From Bacilli bacterium (GTDB lineage Bacteria > Bacillota > Bacilli > Paenibacillales > KCTC-25726), in NCBI GenBank assembly GCA_036381315.1, contig DASVDB010000074.1, positions 1 to 43,436 on the forward strand: a stretch of 43,436 nucleotides of DNA. The letters run 5' to 3'. Positions 1 to 8,290 of the stretch are shown piece by piece. Below the pieces are notes generated by a model, which searched no databases, had not been told where the DNA came from, and saw only the letters and a list, made by a program, of their open reading frames with translations. Each line of letters begins with the position of its first letter. The stretch's first letter is position 1. The position numbers were made by a program, and so were the translations under genes.

Positions 1-854
1 ATGAACATAAGCGACAAACTGACGGCTCCCAACCCGAACAGGAGCAAGATGCTGCCCGTTTCCAACAGAGACACGCCTTCCGCGAGATGAAACGCGTACT
101 TCATTACGAATAAGGTGACCATGATTTGCAAGGCCAAGACCAGAATGCTGACAGTTACATTTGCCAGGATATACGTTCTGGCCGTAACCGGCGACGACAA
201 TTGCCGGTAATACGTGCGGTTTTCTTTCTCTTTCAGAATCAAGTCCGTCATATTGAAGGCGGAAAACAGCATGAACAGGAGCAGAAAGCCGATTGATTGG
301 TAACCGGTGCTTTTTTTTGCCGACACATCGCCTAATGTCCTGGCCGTAACCTGGAATGTACCGTTCCGGTAATCATGGTACATCTGCCGGAATTTCGCGT
401 TATCCGTTCCGGAAGCCTTACCGATCGCCGCTATGTTGGCGATATAGGCATCAAGCATCACTTTCGTGTAGCGGGTTACTTGCGCGCCCTTTACGGATAC
501 GATGCTTACACCGTCAGGATGCCCGTTGCGGACGCTTTGGCCGAACCCTTCTTTAAACACAAGCCCTACATCCAATTTTCCCGCGACAAGCTGCCGATTC
601 AGTTCCGCATTATCCACGTTAGTAACTTTCACCGCTTGCAAGCCGCTGACATAGGCAATGGCATCCTGGGTAATGGCCGCATGGCCGTCGGCGTTGACGA
701 TTCCGATGCGCAGCGAACCGCCATGAACGTTGCCGTAGATCAGAAACGAGACGATGACGCCGACAAGCGGCAAACCGATATAGGACGCCCATTTCTTTTT
801 GGAGCGGAATGTGTTAAACAATGTTTTACGAACAAGCCATAGCAAGTTGGACAT
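1..854 (-). CDS. ABC-2 type transporter permease (C-terminus beyond window)
   Basis: The frame is open from an ATG at 854 down to the window edge (284 residues) with no stop, so the C-terminus is missing. It starts MSNLLWLVRKTLFNTFRSKK, with one N-terminal membrane helix, a soluble extracellular region of about 150 residues, then hydrophobic helices resuming around residue 185 (GYQSIGFLLLFMLFSAFNM), the usual plan of ABC-2/YhgE-like export permeases. It follows the other permease after only three bases (858 to 854) and both follow an ATPase gene, so the three form one exporter operon. By family such systems export drugs, peptides or lipids; the substrate here cannot be read from sequence. Confidence 0.85.
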   Translation of the reverse strand, partial: MSNLLWLVRKTLFNTFRSKKKWASYIGLPLVGVIVSFLIYGNVHGGSLRIGIVNADGHAAITQDAIAYVSGLQAVKVTNVDNAELNRQLVAGKLDVGLVFKEGFGQSVRNGHPDGVSIVSVKGAQVTRYTKVMLDAYIANIAAIGKASGTDNAKFRQMYHDYRNGTFQVTARTLGDVSAKKSTGYQSIGFLLLFMLFSAFNMTDLILKEKENRTYYRQLSSPVTARTYILANVTVSILVLALQIMVTLFVMKYAFHLAEGVSLLETGSILLLFGLGAVSLSLMF

Positions 855-857
855 GGT

Positions 858-1982
858 TTAAAACCCCTCCCGTCGGTTCATCGCGGATGCAGCGAGCATG
901 ATCAACAATGCGGCCAACCCGAAATTTAAACCGGCTGTTGGCAGCGCTGCGAGTACGTTGCCGTCGTATATGATTTGTGTGAGCGAACGGTTTGCCCAAT
1001 AGATCGGCGACAGATTCGGCAGGAAGCTCAAGAAATCGCCGCCGACTGCCCCGACCGGAAAATATGCGCCGCCGATAAAGGCGAAAATTTGAATGAGGAT
1101 CGTCAGCACGCCGCGCGAAGCTTCCCCTTTAAGGAAATAACTGATGGCAAGCCCGATGCTGACCGCCAGCGCGGTTTCGCTAAGCAGTACGAGAAAGACC
1201 GCGTCATAATGAGTACCCCAATTTGCCTGATAGACGAAGCGGCTGAACGCAACCACAATGACGACGCAAAGCAAATTCAAGACGATATTGCCCAACACTT
1301 TGCCTGTAAAAATTTTGCCGCGCGAAACCGGAGAAGCGAGCAGACGCAACGCCGTGTTGTATCTTTTCTCCCGGTTGATCAAGGTACTGGCCCCGATCGC
1401 CGCATACATTACAATCATCGTGGTCATTGCCATGGCGTAGTAATCGAGCGACCCGGGAGCCTTGCCGGCATGAAGCGTACGCTCTTGCACATAATCGCCG
1501 TGCGCCGAGGCGGCCAGGATTTCGCCTATTTTGGCGGGATCGGTTTTTGCGGCGCTCGAAGCCAGATTGTATTTGTCGGCAAAGGCGTTCAGCATCCCCT
1601 GGAGCACATTGCTTTGGATCGTATCGATACTGCTGCCGAAGTAGTCAAGGCCGTTGTCGGTTACTTCGACGTAACCGGTATATGTGTAGTCTTCCACCTT
1701 GCTTTTGCCGTCTGTCCCGGGTTTTGCTTGCACAAACTGAATATCGAAGCCTCCCGCCTCTTTAACGAACTGTTGCCAGGATGACGTTAAGCTGCTGCCC
1801 GCATCGACTGTATATAAAAGCTTGATATCACCTAGTTGAACATTGGAACTGAAAGCATTGGTGAGCGCCGTCCCCAGGATCAACATCAGTACGATCGGAA
1901 AAGCCAGCATGAAAACCAATGTGCGGAAATCGCGGAAATCGCTTTTGATTTCCTTTTTTGCAATGTTTAAGATGTGCATCAT
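858..1982 (-). CDS. ABC-2 type transporter permease
   Basis: 374 residues. An N-terminal helix (about residues 20-45, VFMLAFPIVLMLILGTAL) is followed by a soluble extracellular loop of about 130 residues and a C-terminal block of five or six helices, as in the NatB/YhaP and DrrB-like ABC-2 permeases. The start MMHILNIAKKEIKSDFRDFR is typical of the family. It lies 20 bases downstream of the ATPase gene and almost abuts the next permease, so the two permeases probably form a heterodimer. A two-component gene pair lies upstream on the same strand, as is common for stress-induced exporters of Bacillota, but a terminator separates them. Substrate unknown. Confidence 0.88.
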   Translation of the reverse strand: MMHILNIAKKEIKSDFRDFRTLVFMLAFPIVLMLILGTALTNAFSSNVQLGDIKLLYTVDAGSSLTSSWQQFVKEAGGFDIQFVQAKPGTDGKSKVEDYTYTGYVEVTDNGLDYFGSSIDTIQSNVLQGMLNAFADKYNLASSAAKTDPAKIGEILAASAHGDYVQERTLHAGKAPGSLDYYAMAMTTMIVMYAAIGASTLINREKRYNTALRLLASPVSRGKIFTGKVLGNIVLNLLCVVIVVAFSRFVYQANWGTHYDAVFLVLLSETALAVSIGLAISYFLKGEASRGVLTILIQIFAFIGGAYFPVGAVGGDFLSFLPNLSPIYWANRSLTQIIYDGNVLAALPTAGLNFGLAALLIMLAASAMNRREGF

Positions 1983-2002
1983 GTCGTTGTCACCTCGCTG
2001 TA

Positions 2003-2938
2003 CTAATCGCGGAGGGTTCGGCCCGTAAGGGTCAGGAATACCGTCTCCAAATTTGGCTCTTTTTCCTGCACTGCGCGAATCTCGACGCCGGTTTTGAGCA
2101 ATTCCTGGATGATCCGGTTCAAATTGTTGATTTCGGCGCGCGAGTGAATTTTGATGATATTGTCGTCCGTCTCCACCGCTTGCACGCCGGAAATTCTGCG
2201 GATAGCGCCTAATGGAATTTCCTCCGCCGTCTTTGTCTCGATCCAGATGTCTTTCGTATCGGTAATGATGGCTTTCAACTGTTCCTTGGTGCCTTCGGCA
2301 ATAATTTTGCCATGATCGATAATCGCGATCCGGGTGCAGATTTCTTCTACCTCTTCCATGTAGTGGCTGGTGTAGATAATCGTGCAGCCCATTTCGTTCA
2401 GTTTGCGTACGGATGCCAGAATGAAGTTGCGGGAATGCGGGTCAATGCCGACAGTCGGTTCATCCATAATAATCAATTTCGGGTGATGGGCGATCGCGCA
2501 GGCAATGTTCAACCGCCGTTTCATCCCGCCGGAGAAGTTTTTCGGTTTATCCTTCGCTTTGTCGCTTAAGCCGACGAAGGCCAAAGCCTCGTTTGTCCGC
2601 GCGTCCAGCTTGCCGCCGCGCAGCCCGTACAACCCGGCGAAAAAACTTACGTTTTCATACGCCGTCATGTCCTCATAGATGGCGAGGTCCTGCGGAACAA
2701 TCCCGAGATTCATTTTGGCGAAATGGGCGTGCCGCTCGATATTTTTGCCCAACAGGTTAATCTCTCCCTTTGTTATCCGCAACAACTGCGCGATCATGTT
2801 GATTGTTGTGCTTTTGCCCGCGCCGTTGGCGCCGAGGAATCCGAAGATCTCTCCTTCGCGAATGCTTAACGAAATGTTATCCACGGCGATGAAGTCGCCG
2901 AATTTCCGCGTTACCTGGTTCATTTCCAGCACATTCAT
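2003..2938 (-). CDS. ABC transporter ATP-binding protein (export type)
   Basis: 311 residues. The nucleotide-binding domain comes first: Walker A GANGAGKST at residues 36-44, signature FSGGMKRRLNIA, Walker B LIIMDEPTVGID, and the switch His in YTSHYMEE. A C-terminal extension of about 90 residues is typical of the DrrA/NatA/CcmA group that powers ABC-2 exporters. A ribosome site GGGAGTG precedes the ATG. It is the first gene of the exporter operon and should energise the two permeases downstream. The family drives export of drugs, ions or lipids; specificity is not visible. Confidence 0.92.
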   Translation of the reverse strand: MNVLEMNQVTRKFGDFIAVDNISLSIREGEIFGFLGANGAGKSTTINMIAQLLRITKGEINLLGKNIERHAHFAKMNLGIVPQDLAIYEDMTAYENVSFFAGLYGLRGGKLDARTNEALAFVGLSDKAKDKPKNFSGGMKRRLNIACAIAHHPKLIIMDEPTVGIDPHSRNFILASVRKLNEMGCTIIYTSHYMEEVEEICTRIAIIDHGKIIAEGTKEQLKAIITDTKDIWIETKTAEEIPLGAIRRISGVQAVETDDNIIKIHSRAEINNLNRIIQELLKTGVEIRAVQEKEPNLETVFLTLTGRTLRD

Positions 2939-2978
2939 GTTTGGTTCACTCCCGTATCACAATTCTGCAACCATTGTA

Positions 2979-3021
2979 TAAAAAAAGGATGAGCTCACGT
3001 CAGTGCATAAGTTCATCCTTT
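2979..3021 (-). terminator. Rho-independent terminator after the two-component genes
   Basis: A 9-bp stem (AAAGGATGA at 2984-2992 against TCATCCTTT at 3013-3021) with a 20-nt loop. Read on the minus strand it runs into seven T residues (plus-strand A run 2980-2986). It lies just past the kinase stop at 3041 and before the exporter ATPase, so the two units are probably transcribed separately. Confidence 0.75.
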
Positions 3022-3040
3022 ACCTATGAGAAAATTCATA

Positions 3041-4174
3041 TTATTGGATTGGGATTAGCGTAGTGACACGAAATCCGTGTGCGCCGTCGATGATTACGGT
3101 GCCGTTAGCGGCGGCTGTGCGCTCCTCCATACCGATAATGCCTAGTCCTTTCACCACCTTGCCGGCGCCTTTGCCGTTGTCGCAGACGGTTGCCTTGATC
3201 ATTGCTTTCAGCACCGTGACGTCAACCTCGATCCGCGTGGCATCGGCGTATTTGACGGCATTGGTCATCGCTTCCAGGACATTTTCCTGAATGATTTTCC
3301 ACTGCAGCGGGGTGATCGCGTCGATATTGCCGTTGTGTGTTAGCGTCGCGTCCAAACCGTGCGTACCGGTAAATTCATCGATCATCAGCCTAAGCCGGTT
3401 AATGCCGAGCTCTTCCGTCGGGGGTTTTATGCTTTTCAGTGTTAACCGGATGCTTTCAATGCCTTCCTTGGAAATCGCAATCGCATTTTGCAACAGCGCT
3501 GAGGCTTTATCGGCATCACTTGACAGCAAACGTTTCGCCGCCTCCATCTGAATCAGCGCACCGGCCATGGCATGCCCGATCTGGTCGTGGATTTGTTGGG
3601 ACAGCTTGTTCCGTTCCTCAAGCCGGTATGTGTATTCCGATTGGCGGATAAACGCTTCGTTTTCATTCAAGGCGCGCGACAGCCGCTCTATCTCGCTGCG
3701 CCTCGTCTCAAGCGTCTGCTCGTACAATTCCATGCGCTTTTGAAAAAGCCGCGCCATGGCCAGCACCAGAAATGCGGAACAAGCAACGAATCCGTATTGC
3801 GGCAACAGCGCCGGATTGATGAACAATGCCGGAATCAATGCGATGATCAGCGAGAACCCGAACCTTTTTGCATAGAATGCCGCCAATTCGTATAAGTTGG
3901 GCGGAAGCAGCAAAATATAAAGCGGATGCAATCCGTAAGCGCAAAAAGCCGCGAGCAGCAGCGAAAGCAAGATGACAAGCTGCATGAAACGTGCATTATT
4001 GACGATGTAAATCGTAATATTTACGCATATGTACAGCAGGAACGCCAGCAACTCCAATGATTGCAGGCTGTCTCCCGCAGCCGCCGCATCTGTCCCGCCG
4101 GCAGCGGAAAAATAAATGGCGGCAATCACGTAAAGGAGCAATACCGATTTGTAGCCAATCGCCCATTTTTCCAT
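3041..4174 (-). CDS. Sensor histidine kinase, NarL/LiaS (HisKA_3) class
   Basis: 377 residues. The first 145 or so are hydrophobic with about five membrane helices and little extracellular sequence, so it may sense membrane state or work with a partner. A charged coiled-coil linker (about 143-187) leads to the dimerisation motif EERNKLSQQIHDQIGHAMAG, where H196 is the expected phosphorylated His. The ATP-binding domain shows the N box (ENVLEAMTNAVKYADA) and the G box (VCDNGKGAGKVVKGLGIIGM). It lies 11 bases after the response regulator gene, so the two are co-transcribed and form one signalling pair. An exporter operon lies downstream and is a plausible target, though this is only positional. 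Confidence 0.92.
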   Translation of the reverse strand: MEKWAIGYKSVLLLYVIAAIYFSAAGGTDAAAAGDSLQSLELLAFLLYICVNITIYIVNNARFMQLVILLSLLLAAFCAYGLHPLYILLLPPNLYELAAFYAKRFGFSLIIALIPALFINPALLPQYGFVACSAFLVLAMARLFQKRMELYEQTLETRRSEIERLSRALNENEAFIRQSEYTYRLEERNKLSQQIHDQIGHAMAGALIQMEAAKRLLSSDADKASALLQNAIAISKEGIESIRLTLKSIKPPTEELGINRLRLMIDEFTGTHGLDATLTHNGNIDAITPLQWKIIQENVLEAMTNAVKYADATRIEVDVTVLKAMIKATVCDNGKGAGKVVKGLGIIGMEERTAAANGTVIIDGAHGFRVTTLIPIQ

Positions 4175-4185
4175 ATCGATCCCCT

Positions 4186-4863
4186 TTAAGCGCCGCCGTT
4201 TTCGCCGCTTGAAGAACCGGTCAAATAATAAATGGCGATTTGCGTCCGATGTTCCAATCCGGTCTTGTTCAGGATCGATGTGATGTAATTGGCGGTCGTG
4301 CCTTCCGAAATAAACAACCGTTTGGCAATTTCCTTGTTGGACAAGCCCTTCGCGATCAGCGCCATCACATCCAGCTCCCGCTCGGTGAAGCGGCTTTTGT
4401 CAATCGGCGGCTCCGCCGCAGGCGGAACGGCAGGCTCCCGCTCGGCTTTCAGGGTGTTCTTGATCTTGTTCAATACTTCATCCTGCATCACACTTTGGCC
4501 GTTGTAAACACTTTTGATCGCATCGCAAATACGCTCGGGATCGGTGTTTTTCAGCAGGTAGCCTTTGGCGCCGAATTTGACTGCATCGACAATGTACTCG
4601 TCGTCGTCAAACGTTGTCAGGATAAGCGGCTTGACGTTTGTTTCCGCCGTCAGCGCCCGAACCGCCTCAACTCCGTTCATGTTCGGCATCCGCACATCCA
4701 AAAGCGCCACATCGACTTCATGGCTACGGCAGAAATCCACCGCTTCCTTGCCGTCGCTTACCGTTGCAACCACATCAAAATCACTGAAGCTGCTTAGGAT
4801 AATTTTCATTCCTTCACGGATAAAGGAATTGTCGTCGGCTATCATAACCCTGATTTTTTTCAA
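4186..4863 (-). CDS. Response regulator, NarL/FixJ family
   Basis: 225 residues. The receiver domain is at about 1-125, with acidic pair D10-D11, phospho-acceptor D56 in VALLDVRMPNMNG, and the conserved Lys in FGAKGYLLK. A LuxR-type helix-turn-helix occupies about 158-216 (FTERELDVMALIAKGLSNKEIA). The family phosphorylates on Asp, dimerises and activates promoters. It is encoded first, with its kinase 11 bases downstream. An inverted repeat at 4910-4927, upstream of the start, is a possible binding site. Confidence 0.93.
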   Translation of the reverse strand: MKKIRVMIADDNSFIREGMKIILSSFSDFDVVATVSDGKEAVDFCRSHEVDVALLDVRMPNMNGVEAVRALTAETNVKPLILTTFDDDEYIVDAVKFGAKGYLLKNTDPERICDAIKSVYNGQSVMQDEVLNKIKNTLKAEREPAVPPAAEPPIDKSRFTERELDVMALIAKGLSNKEIAKRLFISEGTTANYITSILNKTGLEHRTQIAIYYLTGSSSGENGGA

Positions 4864-4909
4864 ATCCGTCCCTCCATTTTCATAAAGTTATTTTACAACA
4901 GGCAAGTTT

Positions 4910-4927
4910 CTCTATCCAACGATAGAG
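4910..4927. promoter_or_regulatory. Inverted repeat between the regulator gene and the CcdC-like gene
   Basis: CTCTATC (4910-4916), spacer CAAC, GATAGAG (4921-4927): a perfect 7-bp inverted repeat in the 156-bp divergent gap. It could be an operator for the adjacent response regulator or for either flanking gene; nothing fixes which. Confidence 0.35.
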
Positions 4928-5025
4928 GCGAAATTTTAAATTCTAACTTTGGGGTAGTCGCTAAATCGGACAGCAAGAGGTATGATAATAATAAAATTCG
5001 CGGTAACAAGTTTGGAGGAATGAAT

Positions 5026-5574
5026 ATGGATCAGCATTCGAGCACGCTTATTATCATGATTGCCCTCATTCTTTTTGCCATCTATCGGCGGGTACGCCGC
5101 AACATCGGCTGGCAGCATCTAAGATCGGGCAGTATGACAATTCGGATCGTGTTATTTTTGGTCGTGGGGCTGCTTTTTTTCATCGAAGGAGTCTTCCATC
5201 CGATCAGTTTAATCTCTGACATTGCGGGAATTGGATTGGGTGTTGTCCTGGCGCTTTACGGCGCAAAAGTAACCGATTTTGCACAGCGGGAAGGCCTCTT
5301 GTACTACCGCCCGAACGTTTGGATCGGTGCCGTTGTAACATTCATTTTTCTGGCCCGGTTTGTTTACCGCTTTTATGGTGTCTTTTCAAGCGGAATACTG
5401 GATCAGGTTCAACAAGGCAAGCAGAATCCGAATGACCTGCAAAACTTAAGTTCTGCAGCCGATTCCTGGACGGCCGGCCTTATGTTGATTATGTTTGCTT
5501 ATTATGTCGTTTATTATATGATCTTGTTAAAAAAGCAAAAACAATTGCAGGCGGGACAACGCAACATGGTCTGA
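5026..5574 (+). CDS. CcdC/DUF1453-like integral membrane protein
   Basis: 182 residues from the ATG at 5026. An in-frame ATG at 5020 is only one base from GGAGG (5014-5018), whereas 5026 is seven bases away, so 5026 is preferred. About five hydrophobic segments are seen (around residues 8-20, 37-55, 60-75, 96-112 and 146-166). A motif RRxRRNIG near the N-terminus and an LxxY/TDFAQREGLLYYRP stretch recall the CcdC/DUF1453 family, whose role is uncertain (a link to cytochrome c biogenesis has been suggested in Bacillus). It stands alone, divergent from the two-component genes. Confidence 0.6.
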   Translation: MDQHSSTLIIMIALILFAIYRRVRRNIGWQHLRSGSMTIRIVLFLVVGLLFFIEGVFHPISLISDIAGIGLGVVLALYGAKVTDFAQREGLLYYRPNVWIGAVVTFIFLARFVYRFYGVFSSGILDQVQQGKQNPNDLQNLSSAADSWTAGLMLIMFAYYVVYYMILLKKQKQLQAGQRNMV

Positions 5575-6088
5575 CCCGTGAGTTGATTCAGGGCCCGACT
5601 CAATTTGTATTTTCGTTTCAGTTGGAGATGACGCGAAGATGCCGCTTGAGAAATGGGAGGATGCGATCGAACTAACAAACGGTCATGCAGAGGGGGAGGA
5701 TTTTCGCGTCGTGCGCACTGGCGAAAGAAACAAAAAAACGACAATAAAGCAAGTTAACGTAAAAAATCCATCGAAAAGTTCGCAGCGTTGTATATGAAAG
5801 CTTGCTGCAGCCAATGCGCTCAGCCGATTTGGGCGGTTGGCGCGGCTATTGCACGATGGTCTGAGCCGACGCCATTTTTGCCGTTTCATTGGCTACCGCC
5901 AAAGCCGCGGCCAACGAGTTTGGCATCCTCACCCTGGGCCGCGCCTATGCGATCGCACTCCTTTGCCGCTTTCCAGATTACTTTCGCGGTGTGCAGCCCC
6001 GCATTCCCTCCCCTAATAGCGATACAAGCCAAATGTTTACCGTATCACATTCATTCCCTGTCGTGCTTATCGGCTTTTTCAGGTCTAC
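5575..6088. other. Gene-poor region between converging genes
   Basis: No convincing intact gene is seen in 514 bases. A 52-codon frame at 5639-5797 (starts MPLEKWEDAIELTNGHAEGE) has a weak GGAG 11 bases upstream and is listed separately. A second stretch around 5870-6000 reads in frame as AIFAVSLATAKAAANEFG, which vaguely recalls an enolase helix but is interrupted by a stop just upstream. This may be decayed coding sequence. Confidence 0.4.
5639..5797 (+). CDS. Possible small protein of unknown function (52 aa)
   Basis: An ATG at 5639 opens a 52-codon frame rich in charged residues (MPLEKWEDAIELTNGHAEGE, later KKTTIKQVNVKNPSKSSQ). A GGAG lies at 5624-5627, slightly far from the start. I recognise no family. 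It could equally be a fragment of a decayed gene. Confidence 0.22.
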   Translation: MPLEKWEDAIELTNGHAEGEDFRVVRTGERNKKTTIKQVNVKNPSKSSQRCI

Positions 6089-7771
6089 TTAAGACCAGTT
6101 CTTAAGCTTTGATGTTTTTCCGATGCCCGGGTTGAAGCTATTGGTCGGGTCGCATTTTTTATAGTGATCAACCAGCGCCGGCGCAGCTTTATAGAGATGA
6201 CCGACATTATGTTCCGCGGGATAAATTGCGCCGCGCGAATCCAACAGCTTCAGCATTTTTTCCTTCAAGGCGTGCGCGTCGACTCCTTTTTTCACGATGT
6301 AGTCCTGATGCAGCACATGACAGAGGAAATGTCCGTAGTAAAGCTTGTGCTCAATCTGGCTTAAGATTTCCTCGGGCAACTCTTCAAACCAGTCCATATC
6401 ATTGCGGCGCAAGGCAATATCAAGCGCCAAAATATCATCGACTTCGTCCTGATGCACTTCCTGGTAGCGAATTGCCGCACCCGCCGCCACAAACCGATGC
6501 AAAAATGCGGCAGCTCCTTCTTTTGGCGTGCAAACGAAGAAATCGCCCTCCGCTTCTTTAAAAAATTCCGTCAGATAAGCTTCGGCCTCGGCGCTGCCCG
6601 CGCCCGACGTTTTGAGGATCAGATGGTGCTCGTACTTATCGCGGAATTCCTCCATTCTTTTGGGCAAATGGTTGGGGAACAGATAGCTTAGTTTTTGCAA
6701 GATTCGGTCGGGGAGATAAGGTTTGAATATTTTCATTTTGTCCAAAATCCGCTCCGTATTGGCCTTCAAGGCAAACAGGAAAGGCAAACGGTCAGTGCCC
6801 AGTTTATTGATGATAATGAATGAATCTTTACCGTATTTTTTGGCGATATCGTAAATATCACGGTGCATGTATTCACCGGCGACAGGGAGATGTTCGAACT
6901 CTGACAGCGCTTTTCGGCGAATCAATTCCAGCACGCGCGGAGTATTGGTTCCGATGTAGAAAACCTTTTCGTTCTGTTCTTTCGGGAACGTATCGAGCCG
7001 CACGGCGAACACGGCAACTTTGCCGGAGCAACCCGAAGATTCATAGAGCTGGTTGGGATCGGCATTGTATCTGGCCGGGGTATCGGCGTCGATGTCGCGC
7101 ACGCGCATTTGATAAGTATAATTGTGCCCATGTTTAGGCGACTCCGGGACAGCGTTCGGATCGAAATTTCCAGAGTCAAGATTGGCAACAATTTGTTCAG
7201 GCGTATCGCCCAAATCGATACCGAGGTGATTCACCAGCTCAAGCTCGCCGTTTTCGTTAATGCGGGCAAACAGTGACAGTTCCGTGTAAGCAGGTCCGCG
7301 TTTGACAAGCGAGCCGCCCGAGTTGTTGCAAATCCCGCCGATAACCGACGCGCCAAGACAAGACGAGCCGATCACAGAATGCGGTTCTCGCCCCAGCGGT
7401 TTCAACGCATTCTCAAGTGAATAGAGCGTAGTGCCCGGAAAAGCCAAAACCTGTTTGCCGCCATTCAGCAAATAAAGTCCTTTCATTCTGGTTGTGGATA
7501 TAATGATGACTTCGCGATCATATTCGCCAGAAGGAGTGGAGCCTTCTGTCAAACTTGTATTCGACGCTTGCATAATCATGATTTTATCGAATTTGACGGA
7601 TGTTTTTAGAACTCGCCAAAGCTCTGTCAAATTTCCCGGCTTGACAACAGCCAGCGCCTCCCCGTATCCCGAGCGATAGCCTTTGCGATAACGCAAAGTT
7701 TTGGAGGGATTGGTAATGATATATTTGCGCCCTAAAATCGCTTCAAGTTCCGAGATAAATGGATTTTTCAT
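6089..7771 (-). CDS. dld: Quinone-dependent D-lactate dehydrogenase
   Basis: 560 residues, close to the 571 of E. coli Dld and visibly alike along its whole length. Shared stretches include YRKGYRSGYGEALAVVKPG, ASNTSLTEGSTPSG, PLGREPHSVIGSSCLGASVI, PVAGEYMHRDIYDIAKKYGK, AEHNVGHLYKA and a final DPTNSFNPGIGKTSK. The N-terminal half is the FAD-binding PCMH fold and the C-terminal half holds the substrate cap and membrane-binding part. The enzyme oxidises D-lactate to pyruvate at the inner face of the membrane and passes electrons to quinone. GGAGG lies nine bases before the ATG. It is monocistronic, with a promoter and palindrome upstream (7946-7965). This soluble-type Dld is best known from Proteobacteria, so transfer is possible. 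Confidence 0.95.
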   Translation of the reverse strand: MKNPFISELEAILGRKYIITNPSKTLRYRKGYRSGYGEALAVVKPGNLTELWRVLKTSVKFDKIMIMQASNTSLTEGSTPSGEYDREVIIISTTRMKGLYLLNGGKQVLAFPGTTLYSLENALKPLGREPHSVIGSSCLGASVIGGICNNSGGSLVKRGPAYTELSLFARINENGELELVNHLGIDLGDTPEQIVANLDSGNFDPNAVPESPKHGHNYTYQMRVRDIDADTPARYNADPNQLYESSGCSGKVAVFAVRLDTFPKEQNEKVFYIGTNTPRVLELIRRKALSEFEHLPVAGEYMHRDIYDIAKKYGKDSFIIINKLGTDRLPFLFALKANTERILDKMKIFKPYLPDRILQKLSYLFPNHLPKRMEEFRDKYEHHLILKTSGAGSAEAEAYLTEFFKEAEGDFFVCTPKEGAAAFLHRFVAAGAAIRYQEVHQDEVDDILALDIALRRNDMDWFEELPEEILSQIEHKLYYGHFLCHVLHQDYIVKKGVDAHALKEKMLKLLDSRGAIYPAEHNVGHLYKAAPALVDHYKKCDPTNSFNPGIGKTSKLKNWS

Positions 7772-7853
7772 CTTGCCGCCTCCTTGAAATTGTTCCTCTG
7801 CACAGCCCCGGAACTGTTATTGTCGGTAGAATACAACACGGCTCGCAAGTAGT

Positions 7854-7871
7854 CAATCCATTTTTGGATTG
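7854..7871. promoter_or_regulatory. Hairpin/palindrome in the dld leader
   Basis: CAATCCA (7854-7860), TTTT, TGGATTG (7865-7871): a perfect 7-bp inverted repeat between the putative dld start point and its ATG. It could act as an operator or as an mRNA hairpin. Confidence 0.35.
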
Positions 7872-7945
7872 CGCGCGGTTATTGGCTGCCCCGCAGCTTG
7901 CCAGAGACGTCGGCGAGATTTGGCGGATGTCAACATTAACAGTCA

Positions 7946-7965
7946 AACATCATGATGTTATTATA
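7946..7965 (-). promoter_or_regulatory. dld promoter -10 with adjoining palindromic operator
   Basis: On the minus strand a consensus TATAAT (plus 7960-7965) is followed at once by the perfect 14-bp palindrome AACATCATGATGTT (7946-7959). A weak TTTCAT lies 17 bases upstream as -35. The palindrome covers the expected transcription start, the classic place for a repressor site. Confidence 0.55.
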
Positions 7966-8091
7966 ACATTAGAAGTAATAAAATGAAACTGGAAGCAGCG
8001 AAATGATAGACAGGATCGTCGCTTTGCAAGGCAAGGTTTGCGGAAATGGAAAGAGGGAAACCAAAACGAAAGGGATAAGGTGGCTGTTCAA

Positions 8092-8238
8092 ATGAAGACG
8101 GAGCTAGAATTTGCCGGGAAAACGGCGCTCATAACCGGCGGAACAAGAGGAATCGGCTTTGGGGCAGCCAGACGTCTGGCTGAGTTTCTGAAGAAGCGTC
8201 ATGTTGAAACGATCCCTGCGAGAAAATTGACCATCTAA
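8092..8238 (+). pseudogene. Truncated N-terminus of a short-chain dehydrogenase (SDR)
   Basis: From ATG 8092 the frame reads MKTELEFAGKTALITGGTRG and continues IGFGAARRLAE, the standard SDR Rossmann start with the TGxxxGIG cofactor motif. After about 30 residues the likeness ends and the frame stops at 8238, where a full SDR has about 250 residues. The catalytic Ser-Tyr-Lys part is absent and is not found downstream, where a regulator gene starts. It looks like the remains of a deleted gene. Confidence 0.65.
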
Positions 8239-8240
8239 AT

Positions 8241-8272
8241 ATAATGATGATATGATATGGTATTATCATTAT
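8241..8272. promoter_or_regulatory. Inverted repeat upstream of the GntR gene (probable operator)
   Basis: Arms ATAATGATGATA (8241-8252) and TATTATCATTAT (8261-8272) are complementary at 11 of 12 positions around an 8-base spacer. It ends three bases before the GGAGG of the regulator, so binding would block its transcription. Autoregulation is the natural reading. Confidence 0.5.
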
Positions 8273-8290
8273 TTGGAGGTTTTTATAAAA

